64,000 nucleotides of DNA from Rubrobacter xylanophilus DSM 9941 (GCF_000014185.1 NC_008148.1:2708001-2772000); one strand, 5' to 3'. Counted from the stretch's first letter, positions 1 through 7,306 are shown. Translations and numbers: made by a program. Notes: generated by a model from the letters alone, not told the origin.

Positions 1-340
1 CGCAGAGCGCCAGGATCTCCCGCGCCGCCCGCGGGACGAAGACCCGCCGGTTCAGCGCCCTGAACGCCCGCAGGGTCGGCGGGGCCACGAGGGGCGGGTA
101 GACGGCGGGCCCGCCCCCCGAGGGGCCGCGCGGGCGGCGAGCGGCCCGCCGCAGCCGGGAGGCGGCCTTCCGGAGAAAGCCGGAGCCCGGGCGGGGGTTG
201 CGCAGCCCCGTGGTCTCCACGAACACCGTAGGGTAGCCCGCGCGGGCGAAGAGGGCGGCCAGGGTCTGGTGCCGCTGCCAGAGGAAGTCCCAGCGGATGC
301 CCGCCAGGAGCACCACGGGGGGCCTATCCCTTCCGGGCAC
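1..340 (-). CDS. Glycosyltransferase (partial, continues past the window start)
   Basis: The first 113 residues can be read. The GTG start overlaps the end of the sulfotransferase gene upstream, which indicates translational coupling. The N-terminus has a hydrophobic beta strand followed by the segment GIRWDFLWQRHQTLAALFAR and then GYPTVFVETTGLRNP, the style of N-terminal Rossmann domains of GT-B glycosyltransferases in polysaccharide clusters. The catalytic and nucleotide-sugar regions lie outside the window. As the last visible gene of the exopolysaccharide operon it probably adds a sugar to a lipid-linked repeat unit at the cytoplasmic membrane. The family is inferred from fold-like features and neighbours only. 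Confidence 0.65.
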   Translation of the reverse strand, partial: MPGRDRPPVVLLAGIRWDFLWQRHQTLAALFARAGYPTVFVETTGLRNPRPGSGFLRKAASRLRRAARRPRGPSGGGPAVYPPLVAPPTLRAFRALNRRVFVPRAAREILALC

Positions 341-1238
341 CGCCCGCGACCCCCTCGCGCATGAGGCCGAGCGCCCCGGCGCGGTCCGGGAGCGGCCCCT
401 CGCCGTACACCCGGTCCAGCCCGAACGCCCGCAGCGCCTCCAGACCGCGCCGCAGCTCCCCCTCCCCAACCCGGCCCCTCCACCCCTCGAGGCCCTCCCG
501 CCCCGCCCCGCGCGCGGCGGCGAGCGCCTCCCGCGGCACCGGGCGGCCGAGGGCGGCGAAGGCCGGGCGCAGCCCCTGCTCCGGATGGAGCACCAGCTCC
601 TCGTAGAAGAGCAGGGCGACCTCGCCGGGCGCCAGCTGGCGCAGGGGGACCAGGTTCTCCACGCACCAGGCGAGCACGTGCCGCTCAAAGGGGGAGGAGG
701 CGCGCCGGAGACGCGCCTCGAAGGGAGCGAGAAAGTCCTCCACCAGCCTCCGCTGCCCCAGCATGTCGTCCAGGTTGTCCCGCCACCCCAGGCGCGCCCG
801 GGAGGCGGCCACGGCGAAGGGGTGGCGCAACAGCAGGAGCATCGGCGTCTGCGGGAAGTTCTCCCGCAGCCAGCCCAGCATGAGGTTCGCCCGGATCTCC
901 TTGACCAGCCTCCTCCGGGACACGAACCTCCGGTTGAGCCGGTCGGCCCAGCGGGAGCGGAGCCTCCCCGAGAGCGCCGCCCGCGCCGCCGCCAGGAACT
1001 CCTCCCCCGCCTCCCCCCGCCGCAGGTACTGCCGGCGCCTGAGGTTCGCGAACTCCGGGACCCGCTCCGGGTGGAACGGCTCGAAGACGTAGCGGTACTC
1101 GTTCCGGCAGTTGATCAGGGAGGCGGCCCAGCTCGTGCCGCTGCGCCCGCTCCCGGCGAGCAGCACGGCGCTGCGCGGGTCGCGGTCGAGATCCAGGCGC
1201 ACCGCCCCCGCGATGAGCTCCACCGGCCCGCGCCGCAT
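324..1238 (-). CDS. Sulfotransferase family protein of the exopolysaccharide cluster
   Basis: 304 residues, from the ATG at 1238. Near residue 20 it carries LLAGSGRSGTSWAASLIN, the 5'-phosphosulfate-binding loop of PAPS-dependent sulfotransferases (GxGRSGTSW). A second motif, PMLLLLRHPFAVAASRAR, resembles the 3'-phosphate-binding segment with its conserved Arg and Ser. Such enzymes move sulfate from PAPS to a hydroxyl or amine. Placed between the polymerase and a glycosyltransferase gene, it most likely decorates an exopolysaccharide or its lipid-linked precursor. The start is set by the stop of the upstream polymerase at 1256; a longer reading would run through that gene in another frame. 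Confidence 0.85.
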   Translation of the reverse strand: MRRGPVELIAGAVRLDLDRDPRSAVLLAGSGRSGTSWAASLINCRNEYRYVFEPFHPERVPEFANLRRRQYLRRGEAGEEFLAAARAALSGRLRSRWADRLNRRFVSRRRLVKEIRANLMLGWLRENFPQTPMLLLLRHPFAVAASRARLGWRDNLDDMLGQRRLVEDFLAPFEARLRRASSPFERHVLAWCVENLVPLRQLAPGEVALLFYEELVLHPEQGLRPAFAALGRPVPREALAAARGAGREGLEGWRGRVGEGELRRGLEALRAFGLDRVYGEGPLPDRAGALGLMREGVAGGARKG

Positions 1239-1255
1239 GTAGGGACCGCCGCCCC

Positions 1256-2863
1256 TCAACCCCGCCCGGAGCCGCCCCCCTCCCCCGGCTCCGGCCAGTC
1301 CGTCCTGGAGGCCACCTTCACCGCAACGCCGGCCAGGAAGAAGAACAGCAGCGTGGAGGGCGGGATGTACCAGTGCCACTCGAAGGCCGAGGAGAGCAGG
1401 TACACCGCCAGCGCGCACGCGAGCCCCGAGAGCAGCATCCTGCGCTCGTTGCGCGCCCCGGAGCGCCAGGCCGCCCGGACGGTGTGTCCCAACAGCAGCC
1501 CGGCGAAGCCCACGAGCGCCGCAAACGCGAAGACGCCCGTCTCGGTCCCCTGCTCCAGGTAGAGGTTGTGGACCTGCTTGACGCCGGTGGTCACCGGGCG
1601 CTCCCTGAACCAGGTGTAGGTGAAGGTCCCGGCCCCCGTCCCGGTGAGCGGGTGCTCCATCCACTCCTCCCAGGCGACCCGCCAGTAGTCCTCCCGGAAG
1701 CCGATGCTGAGCGAGGCGAGGCGCTGGGCGACGTTCTGGGTCTGGTTGGGGTTGCTGGCGAGCTCCTGGTAGGCCCGGGACACCCCGCCGTACTGCCCGG
1801 CGACGAAGATGCCCGCTGCGACGACCGCGGCGGCCCCGGTCGCGGCGAAGACCCCCCCGAGCAGCCTGCGGCCGGGCGGCAGGAGCTCGTAGCGGTTGAC
1901 CAGAAAGGCGTATCCGGCCTGCAGGGCGAACGCCGCCACGAGGGCCACGGCGAGGCGCTCGCCGAAGGCGTCCCCGGCGGCGGCCATCTGCTCCTCGGAG
2001 GCCCCCTGCTGCAGAAGCCCCTCCAGGCCGCGGGAGCTCCACCACAGCCAGGCCCCGGGCAGCGCGACGAGCAGGAGGTTGGCGACCGTCTGGAGCCGGT
2101 TGTTGGCCAGCACCAGAAGCAGCGCGAGCCCCACGGCGAGCGAGCCGATCCCCCCGCGCGAGACGGTCAGGTAGAGCGCCGCGAGGAACGCGAGCAGCAG
2201 GGCCGCGTACACCCCCCGGAAGACCACGCCGCGCATGCGGGCCATCCTGGCCAGCGCCAGCACCGCGCCCATGGCCAGCACCACGGCGGCGGTGTTGGAG
2301 TAGCCGAGGGTGGAGTCCACCCGCACCCCGTCGAGGGAGGCCACCGGGTACCGCAGGGGCTCTATCTTCTGCAGCAGCCCGTAGCCGGCGACCCCGGCCA
2401 CGATGAGGCACACCATGTCCACCAGCGGCCAGACCTGCCGCCAGGAGGAGAGCGCCGCGAGGGACATAAGGAACGTCGCCAGGTACATGGAGGAGCGCAG
2501 CGTCTCCTTTATGGTCTCCGCCTCGCTCACGGTCCAGAGCATGGAGAGCCCCTTGACGGCGACCAGGGCGCCCATGAGCCCCACCAGCACCCACCCCGCG
2601 GCCGGCACGTCGGCGTAGAAGCTCCTCACGAAGAGGGTTATGAAGAGGAGCGCGAGGATGCCGGCCGCGAAGGGCAGCATCCGCTCGTCACCGACCAGGT
2701 TCACGTCGAGCATCCCGTAGCCGGTGACGGCCACGATCACGAGCAGCACCAGCGCCTTGAAGGCGGTGAGCAGCCTCCCGGGCCTGCGGCCCTTGGAGGA
2801 CTTCGGGCGCTCCCAGCGGGACCACCGCTCGGGCCCGGAGCGTCGGTGCGTCTTCTCGCTCAT
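1256..2863 (-). CDS. O-antigen ligase/polymerase (Wzy/WaaL-type) membrane protein
   Basis: 535 residues with a basic cytoplasmic N-terminus (residues 1-35) and about ten to twelve hydrophobic segments. Near residues 370-400 a large external loop carries the Wzy_C-type signature EHPLTGTGAGTFTYTW followed by VHNLYLEQGTETG. That His-containing loop is typical of O-antigen polymerases and ligases that join undecaprenyl-linked repeat units on the outer face of the membrane. It is co-oriented with Wzz-like, BY-kinase-like and sulfotransferase genes, supporting a Wzy-dependent exopolysaccharide route. Polymerase versus ligase activity cannot be decided from sequence; in a Gram-positive lineage polymerase or teichuronic-type transfer is more likely. 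Confidence 0.85.
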   Translation of the reverse strand: MSEKTHRRSGPERWSRWERPKSSKGRRPGRLLTAFKALVLLVIVAVTGYGMLDVNLVGDERMLPFAAGILALLFITLFVRSFYADVPAAGWVLVGLMGALVAVKGLSMLWTVSEAETIKETLRSSMYLATFLMSLAALSSWRQVWPLVDMVCLIVAGVAGYGLLQKIEPLRYPVASLDGVRVDSTLGYSNTAAVVLAMGAVLALARMARMRGVVFRGVYAALLLAFLAALYLTVSRGGIGSLAVGLALLLVLANNRLQTVANLLLVALPGAWLWWSSRGLEGLLQQGASEEQMAAAGDAFGERLAVALVAAFALQAGYAFLVNRYELLPPGRRLLGGVFAATGAAAVVAAGIFVAGQYGGVSRAYQELASNPNQTQNVAQRLASLSIGFREDYWRVAWEEWMEHPLTGTGAGTFTYTWFRERPVTTGVKQVHNLYLEQGTETGVFAFAALVGFAGLLLGHTVRAAWRSGARNERRMLLSGLACALAVYLLSSAFEWHWYIPPSTLLFFFLAGVAVKVASRTDWPEPGEGGGSGRG

Positions 2864-2872
2864 GCGCGTACT

Positions 2873-3526
2873 CTAGGACATGTGGGCGCCATACGCACCG
2901 TTTAATACCACGCCGAGCAGGTTGGCGCCGGCCTCGATGAGGTCGTCGGTGGCCTCCCGGGCGGCCTTGCGGGAGGTGCGGGAGGCGTGGATGACGAGCA
3001 GGATGCCGTCGAAGCCGCCCAGCAGCGCGGGAGCGCCGAGAAGCTCCCCCACCACGGGCGCGTCGAGGAGCACCATCTCCCTGCCCGCCTCCAGGCCGCG
3101 GACGGCCTCGACGACGGCCTCCCCCTCCAGGAGGGCCTGGGGGCTCGCGGTCACCGGCCCGGTGGGGACCACGAGCAGCCCCGGCAGCACCTCTCGCCCG
3201 TAGCTCTCCAGCGGCCGCCGCCCGTCGAGCCCGCTCGTGAGCCCGACGAAGTTGGCCCCCCCGACCACCCGGTGCAGGTGCGGGCGCCCGAGGTTGCAGT
3301 CCACGACGGCGGCGGGGCGCCCGCTGGCGGCCAGCGCCGCCCCGAGCCCCAGGCAGACGCTGGTGCAGCCGGCCCCGGGCTCGGGGGCGGTGACGACGAT
3401 GCTCCTGGCCCCGCCGCCCTCGGCGGCGAGGTTGGCGGCCAGCTCCTCGTAGTGCCTCCGCAGCGGGGAGGCGGGGGAGAGCAGCCGGCGCGCCTCCTCG
3501 CTGTCCCTTGCCGCCCCGAGGTCCAC
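2873..3526 (-). CDS. CpsD/CapB-family BY-kinase-like ATPase with degenerate Walker A
   Basis: 217 residues, GTG start preceded by GGGAGGAG. The fold order of bacterial tyrosine kinases is present: Walker A region APEPGAGCTS (47-56), Walker A' region AVVDCNLGRP (around Asp76) and Walker B region MVLLDAPVV (around Asp155). In active BY-kinases the P-loop reads GxGKST; here the essential Lys position is Cys54. There is also no C-terminal tyrosine cluster, only one late Tyr. It follows the Wzz-like gene by 7 bp, the usual partner arrangement for controlling polymer length. I infer a pseudokinase or structural partner rather than an active kinase. Confidence 0.8.
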   Translation of the reverse strand: MDLGAARDSEEARRLLSPASPLRRHYEELAANLAAEGGGARSIVVTAPEPGAGCTSVCLGLGAALAASGRPAAVVDCNLGRPHLHRVVGGANFVGLTSGLDGRRPLESYGREVLPGLLVVPTGPVTASPQALLEGEAVVEAVRGLEAGREMVLLDAPVVGELLGAPALLGGFDGILLVIHASRTSRKAAREATDDLIEAGANLLGVVLNGAYGAHMS

Positions 3527-3533
3527 CAGGAGG

Positions 3534-4265
3534 CTACTCCTCCCGCTCGAGGGCGGAGTGGTCGGGGATCACGCCGAGCACCGGCGCGCGCAGCGTCATC
3601 TCGGCGTCGCGGGCGTCGCGCCAGCGGTTGCCGCGCGTGTCGAGCAGGAGCGCGGCCGCCCCCCCGAGCACGACGCCCACGACCACGGCCAGCAGCAGGT
3701 ACAGCACGGGGTGGTAGCTGAGGTAGGCCTCCCCGGGCGCGGCCGCGCTCAAGAGCTCGGCCCCGGCGGCGAGCGACCCGCCGGCGAGCCGGTCCTTGCC
3801 GAGCTCGTTGACCCTCTCCACGAAGAGCCCGGCGTACGCGTTGGCACCGGAGGCCGCCTCCCGCGGGGTGTCCCCCCTGAAGCGGACCCGCAGCACCGCC
3901 CGCCCGTCCTGGGTCACGGAGGGCTCGGGGTCCAGCCGCCTCCGGAACTCCTCCACCCGGTCCCCCCACCCGGCCCGCCGCGCGGCCTGCTGCAGCAGCT
4001 CCCGGGTGGCCACCGCCCCGAGCACCTCCTCCGCGAAGACCTCCTGCTCTCCGCCCCCGGCGGCCTGCTGCTGGGGGGTGATGCCGACGACGGCCTCCGC
4101 GGCGTAATCCGGGCCCCGCAGCAGGCTGAAGAGCAGCACCGCCAGCACCAGCAAACCCACGGCGCACAGCACGAGCCCGCGCCGGCCCCACAGCACGTAC
4201 AGAAGCTCGGAGACGGGCAGCTCCTCCCGCCGGACGCGCCAGCCGTCTCGGTCAGTAGATCTCAC
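3534..4265 (-). CDS. Wzz-like chain-length determinant / polysaccharide co-polymerase
   Basis: 243 residues, GTG start overlapping the end of the upstream TPR gene. The topology is diagnostic: a transmembrane helix at about residues 28-48, an extracytoplasmic region of about 130 residues with predicted helices, and a second transmembrane helix near 190-210 followed by a cytoplasmic tail. The final part, TLRAPVLGVIPDHS, matches the conserved tail before the kinase domain in Wzz/CapA adaptors. Known family members set polysaccharide chain length and activate the neighbouring BY-kinase. Here kinase and adaptor are separate genes, the Gram-positive arrangement. Confidence 0.82.
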   Translation of the reverse strand: MRSTDRDGWRVRREELPVSELLYVLWGRRGLVLCAVGLLVLAVLLFSLLRGPDYAAEAVVGITPQQQAAGGGEQEVFAEEVLGAVATRELLQQAARRAGWGDRVEEFRRRLDPEPSVTQDGRAVLRVRFRGDTPREAASGANAYAGLFVERVNELGKDRLAGGSLAAGAELLSAAAPGEAYLSYHPVLYLLLAVVVGVVLGGAAALLLDTRGNRWRDARDAEMTLRAPVLGVIPDHSALEREE

Positions 4266-5058
4266 TGCTCAACACGGACCGCCGGTAGCCCTCGGGGTCC
4301 GTCTCCAGAAGGTGCAGCAGCGCCGGTGCCTGCTCGGAGTCGCTCTGCGCGATTATCTGCCGGGCGCGGGCGTACTCCCCCTGCACGACGAGGGCGTCGG
4401 CGAGCGCGAGGTCCATGGACTCTATGAGCTCCCGCCGCTCGGCCCGGGCCGGCCCGTCGAGCCTGTCCAGACCGGCGGCCGCCTGCCGCCGGGCCCGCAT
4501 TATGTACCGGTAGCCCTTCTCGGGCTCCCCGGTCCGCACGCACAGCCGCCCCAGGTCGTAGAGGCCGAGGTAGGTGATCTCCCGCCGCTGCGCGAGCCGC
4601 TCGTAGATCTCCCGGGCCTTCTCCAGCTCTCCCTGCCGGATGAGCGCCTGCGCCAGCCCGGTGCTCGCCGCGCTGGCCCGCGGGTTGAGCTCCAGAACCT
4701 CCCGGTAGCTCTCCTCGGCCTCCTCGAAGCGCCCGAGAGAGAGCTGCAGGTTGCCGAGGATCAGGTGCGGCAGGTAGTTGTTGGGGTCCCGCTCCACGGC
4801 CTGCCGGAGCGCGTCCAGGGCCTCCTCGCTGCGCCCCTGCTGCTGCAGCAGGGAGGCCTGCGCCTCCAGCGCCTCGGCGTCGAAGGGGTCCAGACGCACC
4901 GCGAGCCGCGAGGCCTCCATCGCCCCCCGGAGATCCCCGGAGATGGCCAGACCGCGCTGCTTCTCCAGGTAGTAGTCGGAGAGGGCGAGCGAAAGGGCCA
5001 GCAGCGCGAGCGCCAGCACCAGAAAACCGGCGGAGACCCTGAACAGCACACGGCTCAT
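4252..5058 (-). CDS. Membrane-anchored TPR-repeat protein
   Basis: 268 residues. One N-terminal transmembrane helix (about residues 5-27) is followed by at least four tetratricopeptide repeats, recognisable from segments such as AEALEAQASLLQQQGRSEEA, NNYLPHLILGNLQLSLGRFE and ASAASTGLAQALIRQGELEK, with the Ala/Gly/Pro spacing of TPR helices. It probably scaffolds the polysaccharide export machinery on the outer membrane face. It is the first gene of the six-gene exopolysaccharide operon, with a GAGGTGAG ribosome binding site. No catalytic residues are seen. Confidence 0.8.
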   Translation of the reverse strand: MSRVLFRVSAGFLVLALALLALSLALSDYYLEKQRGLAISGDLRGAMEASRLAVRLDPFDAEALEAQASLLQQQGRSEEALDALRQAVERDPNNYLPHLILGNLQLSLGRFEEAEESYREVLELNPRASAASTGLAQALIRQGELEKAREIYERLAQRREITYLGLYDLGRLCVRTGEPEKGYRYIMRARRQAAAGLDRLDGPARAERRELIESMDLALADALVVQGEYARARQIIAQSDSEQAPALLHLLETDPEGYRRSVLSSEIY

Positions 5059-5109
5059 CCCATCTCACCTCGCACGCAGATGAGGATATAGCCAGAGACC
5101 GCCGAGTAC

Positions 5110-5138
5110 AAGAAAGCGGGCCCCGTACGGGGCCCGCT
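5110..5138 (-). terminator. Rho-independent terminator of surface-protein gene A
   Basis: A perfect 24-nt palindrome (AGCGGGCCCC, loop GTAC, mirror arm) at 5115-5138 lies 40 bp downstream of the stop at 5179. On the minus strand the stem is followed by TTTCTTGT. It separates the surface-protein array from the exopolysaccharide operon. Confidence 0.8.
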
Positions 5139-5178
5139 CCCAAGCCTCCTGCTGGAAGGCTGCTAGCGTGCGCTCGGC

Positions 5179-5679
5179 TTACCGGACGATCCGGCGAGCG
5201 AGCAGGCCGCCGGCCACCAGCAGGGCGCCGGCGCCGAGCGCGATCAGCGAGGCGCCGCCCGTCTCGGGCAGGACGCCGCCCGCAGCCGCACCGGCAGCAC
5301 CGGCAGCGGCACCGGCCGCAGCACCGCCAGCGGCGGCACCGCCGCTCGGGACGGTCACGACCTCGCCGCTCGGCAGAACGACCTGGACGCCACCCTCGGT
5401 GACGTTGATGTCGCCGCCGGCCTGCAGGCAGTTCTGCACCGCGTCGACCGAGATCCCGAGCTCCTGGGCGATCTCAGCAGCGGAGGCGCTCCCGATGTCG
5501 CCGGCGGCGGCGCCCGCGTCACCGTACTGGCCCTGCTCGCCGAGAGCCTGGATCAGCTGGGTGCACTCCTGGTACTGCACCTGCACGTCGCCCGCCACCG
5601 CGTTGGCCTGCGCCAGCGCAGGGGCAGCAGCCACCAGCACCATCGCCAGCATGGCCGCTACCAACATTACCTTCCTCAA
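5179..5679 (-). CDS. LPETG-anchored secreted protein, paralogue A of a four-gene array
   Basis: 166 residues from a TTG start with AAAAAAGGAGGT eight bases upstream; the same position is a start in the other copies. Order of parts: Sec signal peptide (MRKVMLVAAMLAMVLVAAAPALAQ, read in two blocks and cut after ALAQ); a region of about 80 residues with two cysteines; a valine-rich stretch with VVLPSGEVVTVPSGG; an Ala/Gly linker; then the sorting signal LPETGG, a hydrophobic helix and the tail ARRIVR. This is a classical sortase substrate, covalently attached to peptidoglycan. The region AEIAQELGISVDAVQNCL looks like a helix-turn-helix, odd for a secreted protein. Function is unknown. Confidence 0.85.
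   Translation of the reverse strand: MRKVMLVAAMLAMVLVAAAPALAQANAVAGDVQVQYQECTQLIQALGEQGQYGDAGAAAGDIGSASAAEIAQELGISVDAVQNCLQAGGDINVTEGGVQVVLPSGEVVTVPSGGAAAGGAAAGAAAGAAGAAAGGVLPETGGASLIALGAGALLVAGGLLARRIVR
5387..5469. repeat. 83-bp direct repeat shared by paralogues A and B
   Basis: The segment at 5387-5469 is identical by eye to 6148-6230. It encodes the region NVTEGGV to the second conserved cysteine and the helix-turn-helix-like stretch. Identity at synonymous sites suggests recent duplication or gene conversion. Confidence 0.8.
5604..5678. repeat. 75-bp direct repeat covering the signal peptide of paralogues A and B
   Basis: The segment at 5604-5678 is identical by eye to 6365-6439. It runs from the second codon of the signal peptide into the mature N-terminus. 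Paralogues C and D carry diverged versions. Confidence 0.8.
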
Positions 5680-5725
5680 AACCTCTACCTCCTTTTTTCT
5701 CCGATAGCCTTCCTTGCAAGAGCGA

Positions 5726-5754
5726 ATTTTTCCACCCCGAACTGTAAATGTCAA
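5726..5754 (-). promoter_or_regulatory. Sigma-70-type promoter of paralogue A
   Basis: On the minus strand TTGACA (5749-5754) is followed after exactly 17 nt by AAAAAT (5726-5731). Transcription would start about 40 nt before the TTG start. An ATTAAGAAAA motif lies upstream of the -35 element. Confidence 0.65.
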
Positions 5755-5843
5755 CGCCTTATGGCCCACTTTCTCTCTTTTTCTTAATATTTTTCAACAT
5801 TCAGATACCTGGCTGAAACATCCCGGCGGGCAAAAGAGGCATA

Positions 5844-5870
5844 AAAAGCGGGGCCCGCGAGGGGCCCCGC
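5844..5870 (-). terminator. Rho-independent terminator of paralogue B
   Basis: Stem GCGGGGCCC/GGGCCCCGC (5849-5857 with 5862-5870), loop of four bases, followed on the minus strand by TTTTTATG. It ends the gene at 5901. Confidence 0.85.
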
Positions 5871-5900
5871 GCCGCTTGGTCCGCTGTCCTCGCCCGCGCC

Positions 5901-6440
5901 CTAGCGGAGAACCCGGCGGGCGAGCAGGCCGCCGGCCACCAGCAGAACGCCGGCGCCGAGCGTGACCAGCGAGACGCCGCCCGTCTCGGGCAGGACGCCG
6001 CCCGCGGCGGCAGCGGCGGCACCACCGGCAGCCGCAGCGCCACCAGCGGCGGCACCACCGGCGGCAGCACCGGCCGCAGCACCGCCAGCGGCGGCACCGC
6101 CGCTCGGGACGGTCACGACCTCGCCGCTCGGCAGGACGACCTGCACCACGCCACCCTCGGTGACGTTGATGTCGCCGCCGGCCTGCAGGCAGTTCTGCAC
6201 CGCGTCGACCGAGATCCCGAGCTCCTGGGCAATGGTGGCCGCAGAAGCGCTCCCGAGGTCGCCGGAGACGCCGGTCGCGCTACCCGTGTTGGTCTGCTGC
6301 CCGAGAGCGGTTATGAGCTGGGTGCACTCCTGGTACTGCACCTGCACGTCCCCACCCACGGCGGTGGCCTGCGCCAGCGCAGGGGCAGCAGCCACCAGCA
6401 CCATCGCCAGCATGGCCGCTACCAACATTACCTTCCTCAT
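5901..6440 (-). CDS. LPETG-anchored secreted protein, paralogue B
   Basis: 179 residues when started at the ATG at 6440, which aligns with the other copies and has GAGGAGG ten bases upstream; an ATG nine bases further up is too close to the ribosome binding site. Signal peptide, two-cysteine domain and sorting signal LPETGG with tail ARRVLR are as in paralogue A. The Ala/Gly linker is longer, about 35 residues of GGAAAGG-type repeats. Parts of the gene are identical to paralogue A at DNA level. Probably displayed on the cell wall by a sortase; no sortase gene is in the window. Confidence 0.85.
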   Translation of the reverse strand: MRKVMLVAAMLAMVLVAAAPALAQATAVGGDVQVQYQECTQLITALGQQTNTGSATGVSGDLGSASAATIAQELGISVDAVQNCLQAGGDINVTEGGVVQVVLPSGEVVTVPSGGAAAGGAAAGAAAGGAAAGGAAAAGGAAAAAAGGVLPETGGVSLVTLGAGVLLVAGGLLARRVLR

Positions 6441-6485
6441 ACCCCACATACCTCCTCATACCGGTAGCCCTTTCGCTAGTAATTT

Positions 6486-6514
6486 ATTTTCCTAAGCCTT
6501 GCTTTTCCTGTCAA
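6486..6514 (-). promoter_or_regulatory. Sigma-70-type promoter of paralogue B
   Basis: Minus strand TTGACA (6509-6514), 17 nt spacer, GAAAAT (6486-6491). Same architecture as the promoters of the other three copies. Confidence 0.65.
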
Positions 6515-6563
6515 CACCAAAGTTTGCGTCGCTGAACATCTCTAAACCCGCTTGAGCCGAGGC

Positions 6564-6595
6564 ACAAAAAAGACGGGCCCCACGAGGGGCCCGTC
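6564..6595 (-). terminator. Rho-independent terminator of paralogue C
   Basis: Stem GACGGGCCCC/GGGGCCCGTC (6572-6595) with a four-base loop, followed on the minus strand by TTTTTTGTG. Confidence 0.88.
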
Positions 6596-6617
6596 AGGGT
6601 AGCCAGAGCCGGGCTCT

Positions 6618-7130
6618 CTAGCGGATGATCCGGCGAGCGAGCAGACCGCCGGCCACCAGCAGGGCGCCGGCGCCGAGCGCGATCAGCGAGGCGCCGCCCG
6701 TCTCGGGCAAAACGCCGCCGGTGGCGGCAGCGGCGGAGGCGCTGGCCGATGCGGTCGCGCCATCCTCGGAGGACGTGCCGCCGTTGTCGTCACCGTGGAC
6801 GTCGCCGCCGTCGTCGTGTCCCGGATGGACAACCACGGTGCCGCCCTGCTCCAGGTTTATGTCGTCGCCGGCCTGCAGGCAGTTCTGCACCGCGTCGACC
6901 GAGATCCCGAGCTCCTGGGCTATGTCCGCGGCGGCGGCGCTGCCGATGTCGCCGGAGACGGCGCCGGCGTCACCGTACTGGGCCTGCTGGCCGAGCACCG
7001 AGATCACCTGGGCGCAGTCCTGGTCCTGGATCTGTACGTCCCCACCCACCGCGTTGGCCTGCGCCAGCACCGGGGCGGCGGCGAACAGCGCCATGGCCAG
7101 CATGGCCGCCAACAACACTACCTTCCTCAA
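6618..7130 (-). CDS. LPETG-anchored secreted protein, paralogue C (His/Asp-rich linker)
   Basis: 170 residues from a TTG start with AAGGAGGTAGAG upstream. The signal peptide ends ALFAAAPVLAQ and the mature part has the same two cysteines and IAQELGISVDAVQNCL. The linker differs: VVHPGHDDGGDVHGDDNGG is rich in His and Asp and followed by a Ser/Ala stretch, in place of the Ala/Gly repeats of A and B. A metal-binding role of this His/Asp segment is possible but only inferred. It ends LPETGG, hydrophobic helix, ARRIIR. It has its own promoter and terminator. Confidence 0.85.
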   Translation of the reverse strand: MRKVVLLAAMLAMALFAAAPVLAQANAVGGDVQIQDQDCAQVISVLGQQAQYGDAGAVSGDIGSAAAADIAQELGISVDAVQNCLQAGDDINLEQGGTVVVHPGHDDGGDVHGDDNGGTSSEDGATASASASAAAATGGVLPETGGASLIALGAGALLVAGGLLARRIIR

Positions 7131-7164
7131 CTCTCTACCTCCTTAAGTAAGGGACCATACAAGC

Positions 7165-7193
7165 ATTGTCATCTATGCAACACTTAAAGTCAA
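7165..7193 (-). promoter_or_regulatory. Sigma-70-type promoter of paralogue C
   Basis: Minus strand TTGACT (7188-7193), 17 nt spacer, GACAAT (7165-7170). Upstream are two TTTAAGAAAA motifs (around 7201-7227). Confidence 0.6.
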
Positions 7194-7249
7194 TACCGTT
7201 TTCTTAAATTTCTGAGCTTTTCTTAAAAATAGTTAACAGCAGGACGGAA

Positions 7250-7278
7250 AGAAGGGGCGGGTCCTTTGACCCGCCCCT
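7250..7278 (-). terminator. Probable terminator of paralogue D
   Basis: Stem AGGGGCGGGTC/GACCCGCCCCT (7253-7263 with 7268-7278), four-base loop; the minus strand continues TCTTTCC, a weaker U-tract than in the other copies. Confidence 0.65.
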
Positions 7279-7306
7279 CATCGGCTTTGCCCGTGAAGGC
7301 CGCCGC

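Noticed and set aside
324-2594. A 756-codon open frame on the minus strand running through the polymerase gene into the sulfotransferase.
   Set aside because: Its first two thirds are antisense-like Arg/Gly/Ala-rich text over a clear membrane protein in another frame. Only the part from 1238 has sulfotransferase motifs.
7183-7237. CTTAAA repeats near paralogue C as a fifth member of the CTTTAC repeat regulon.
   Set aside because: Spacings are 20, 19 and 10 and the sequence is generally AT-rich; it does not show the exact 11-bp pitch with conserved final C.
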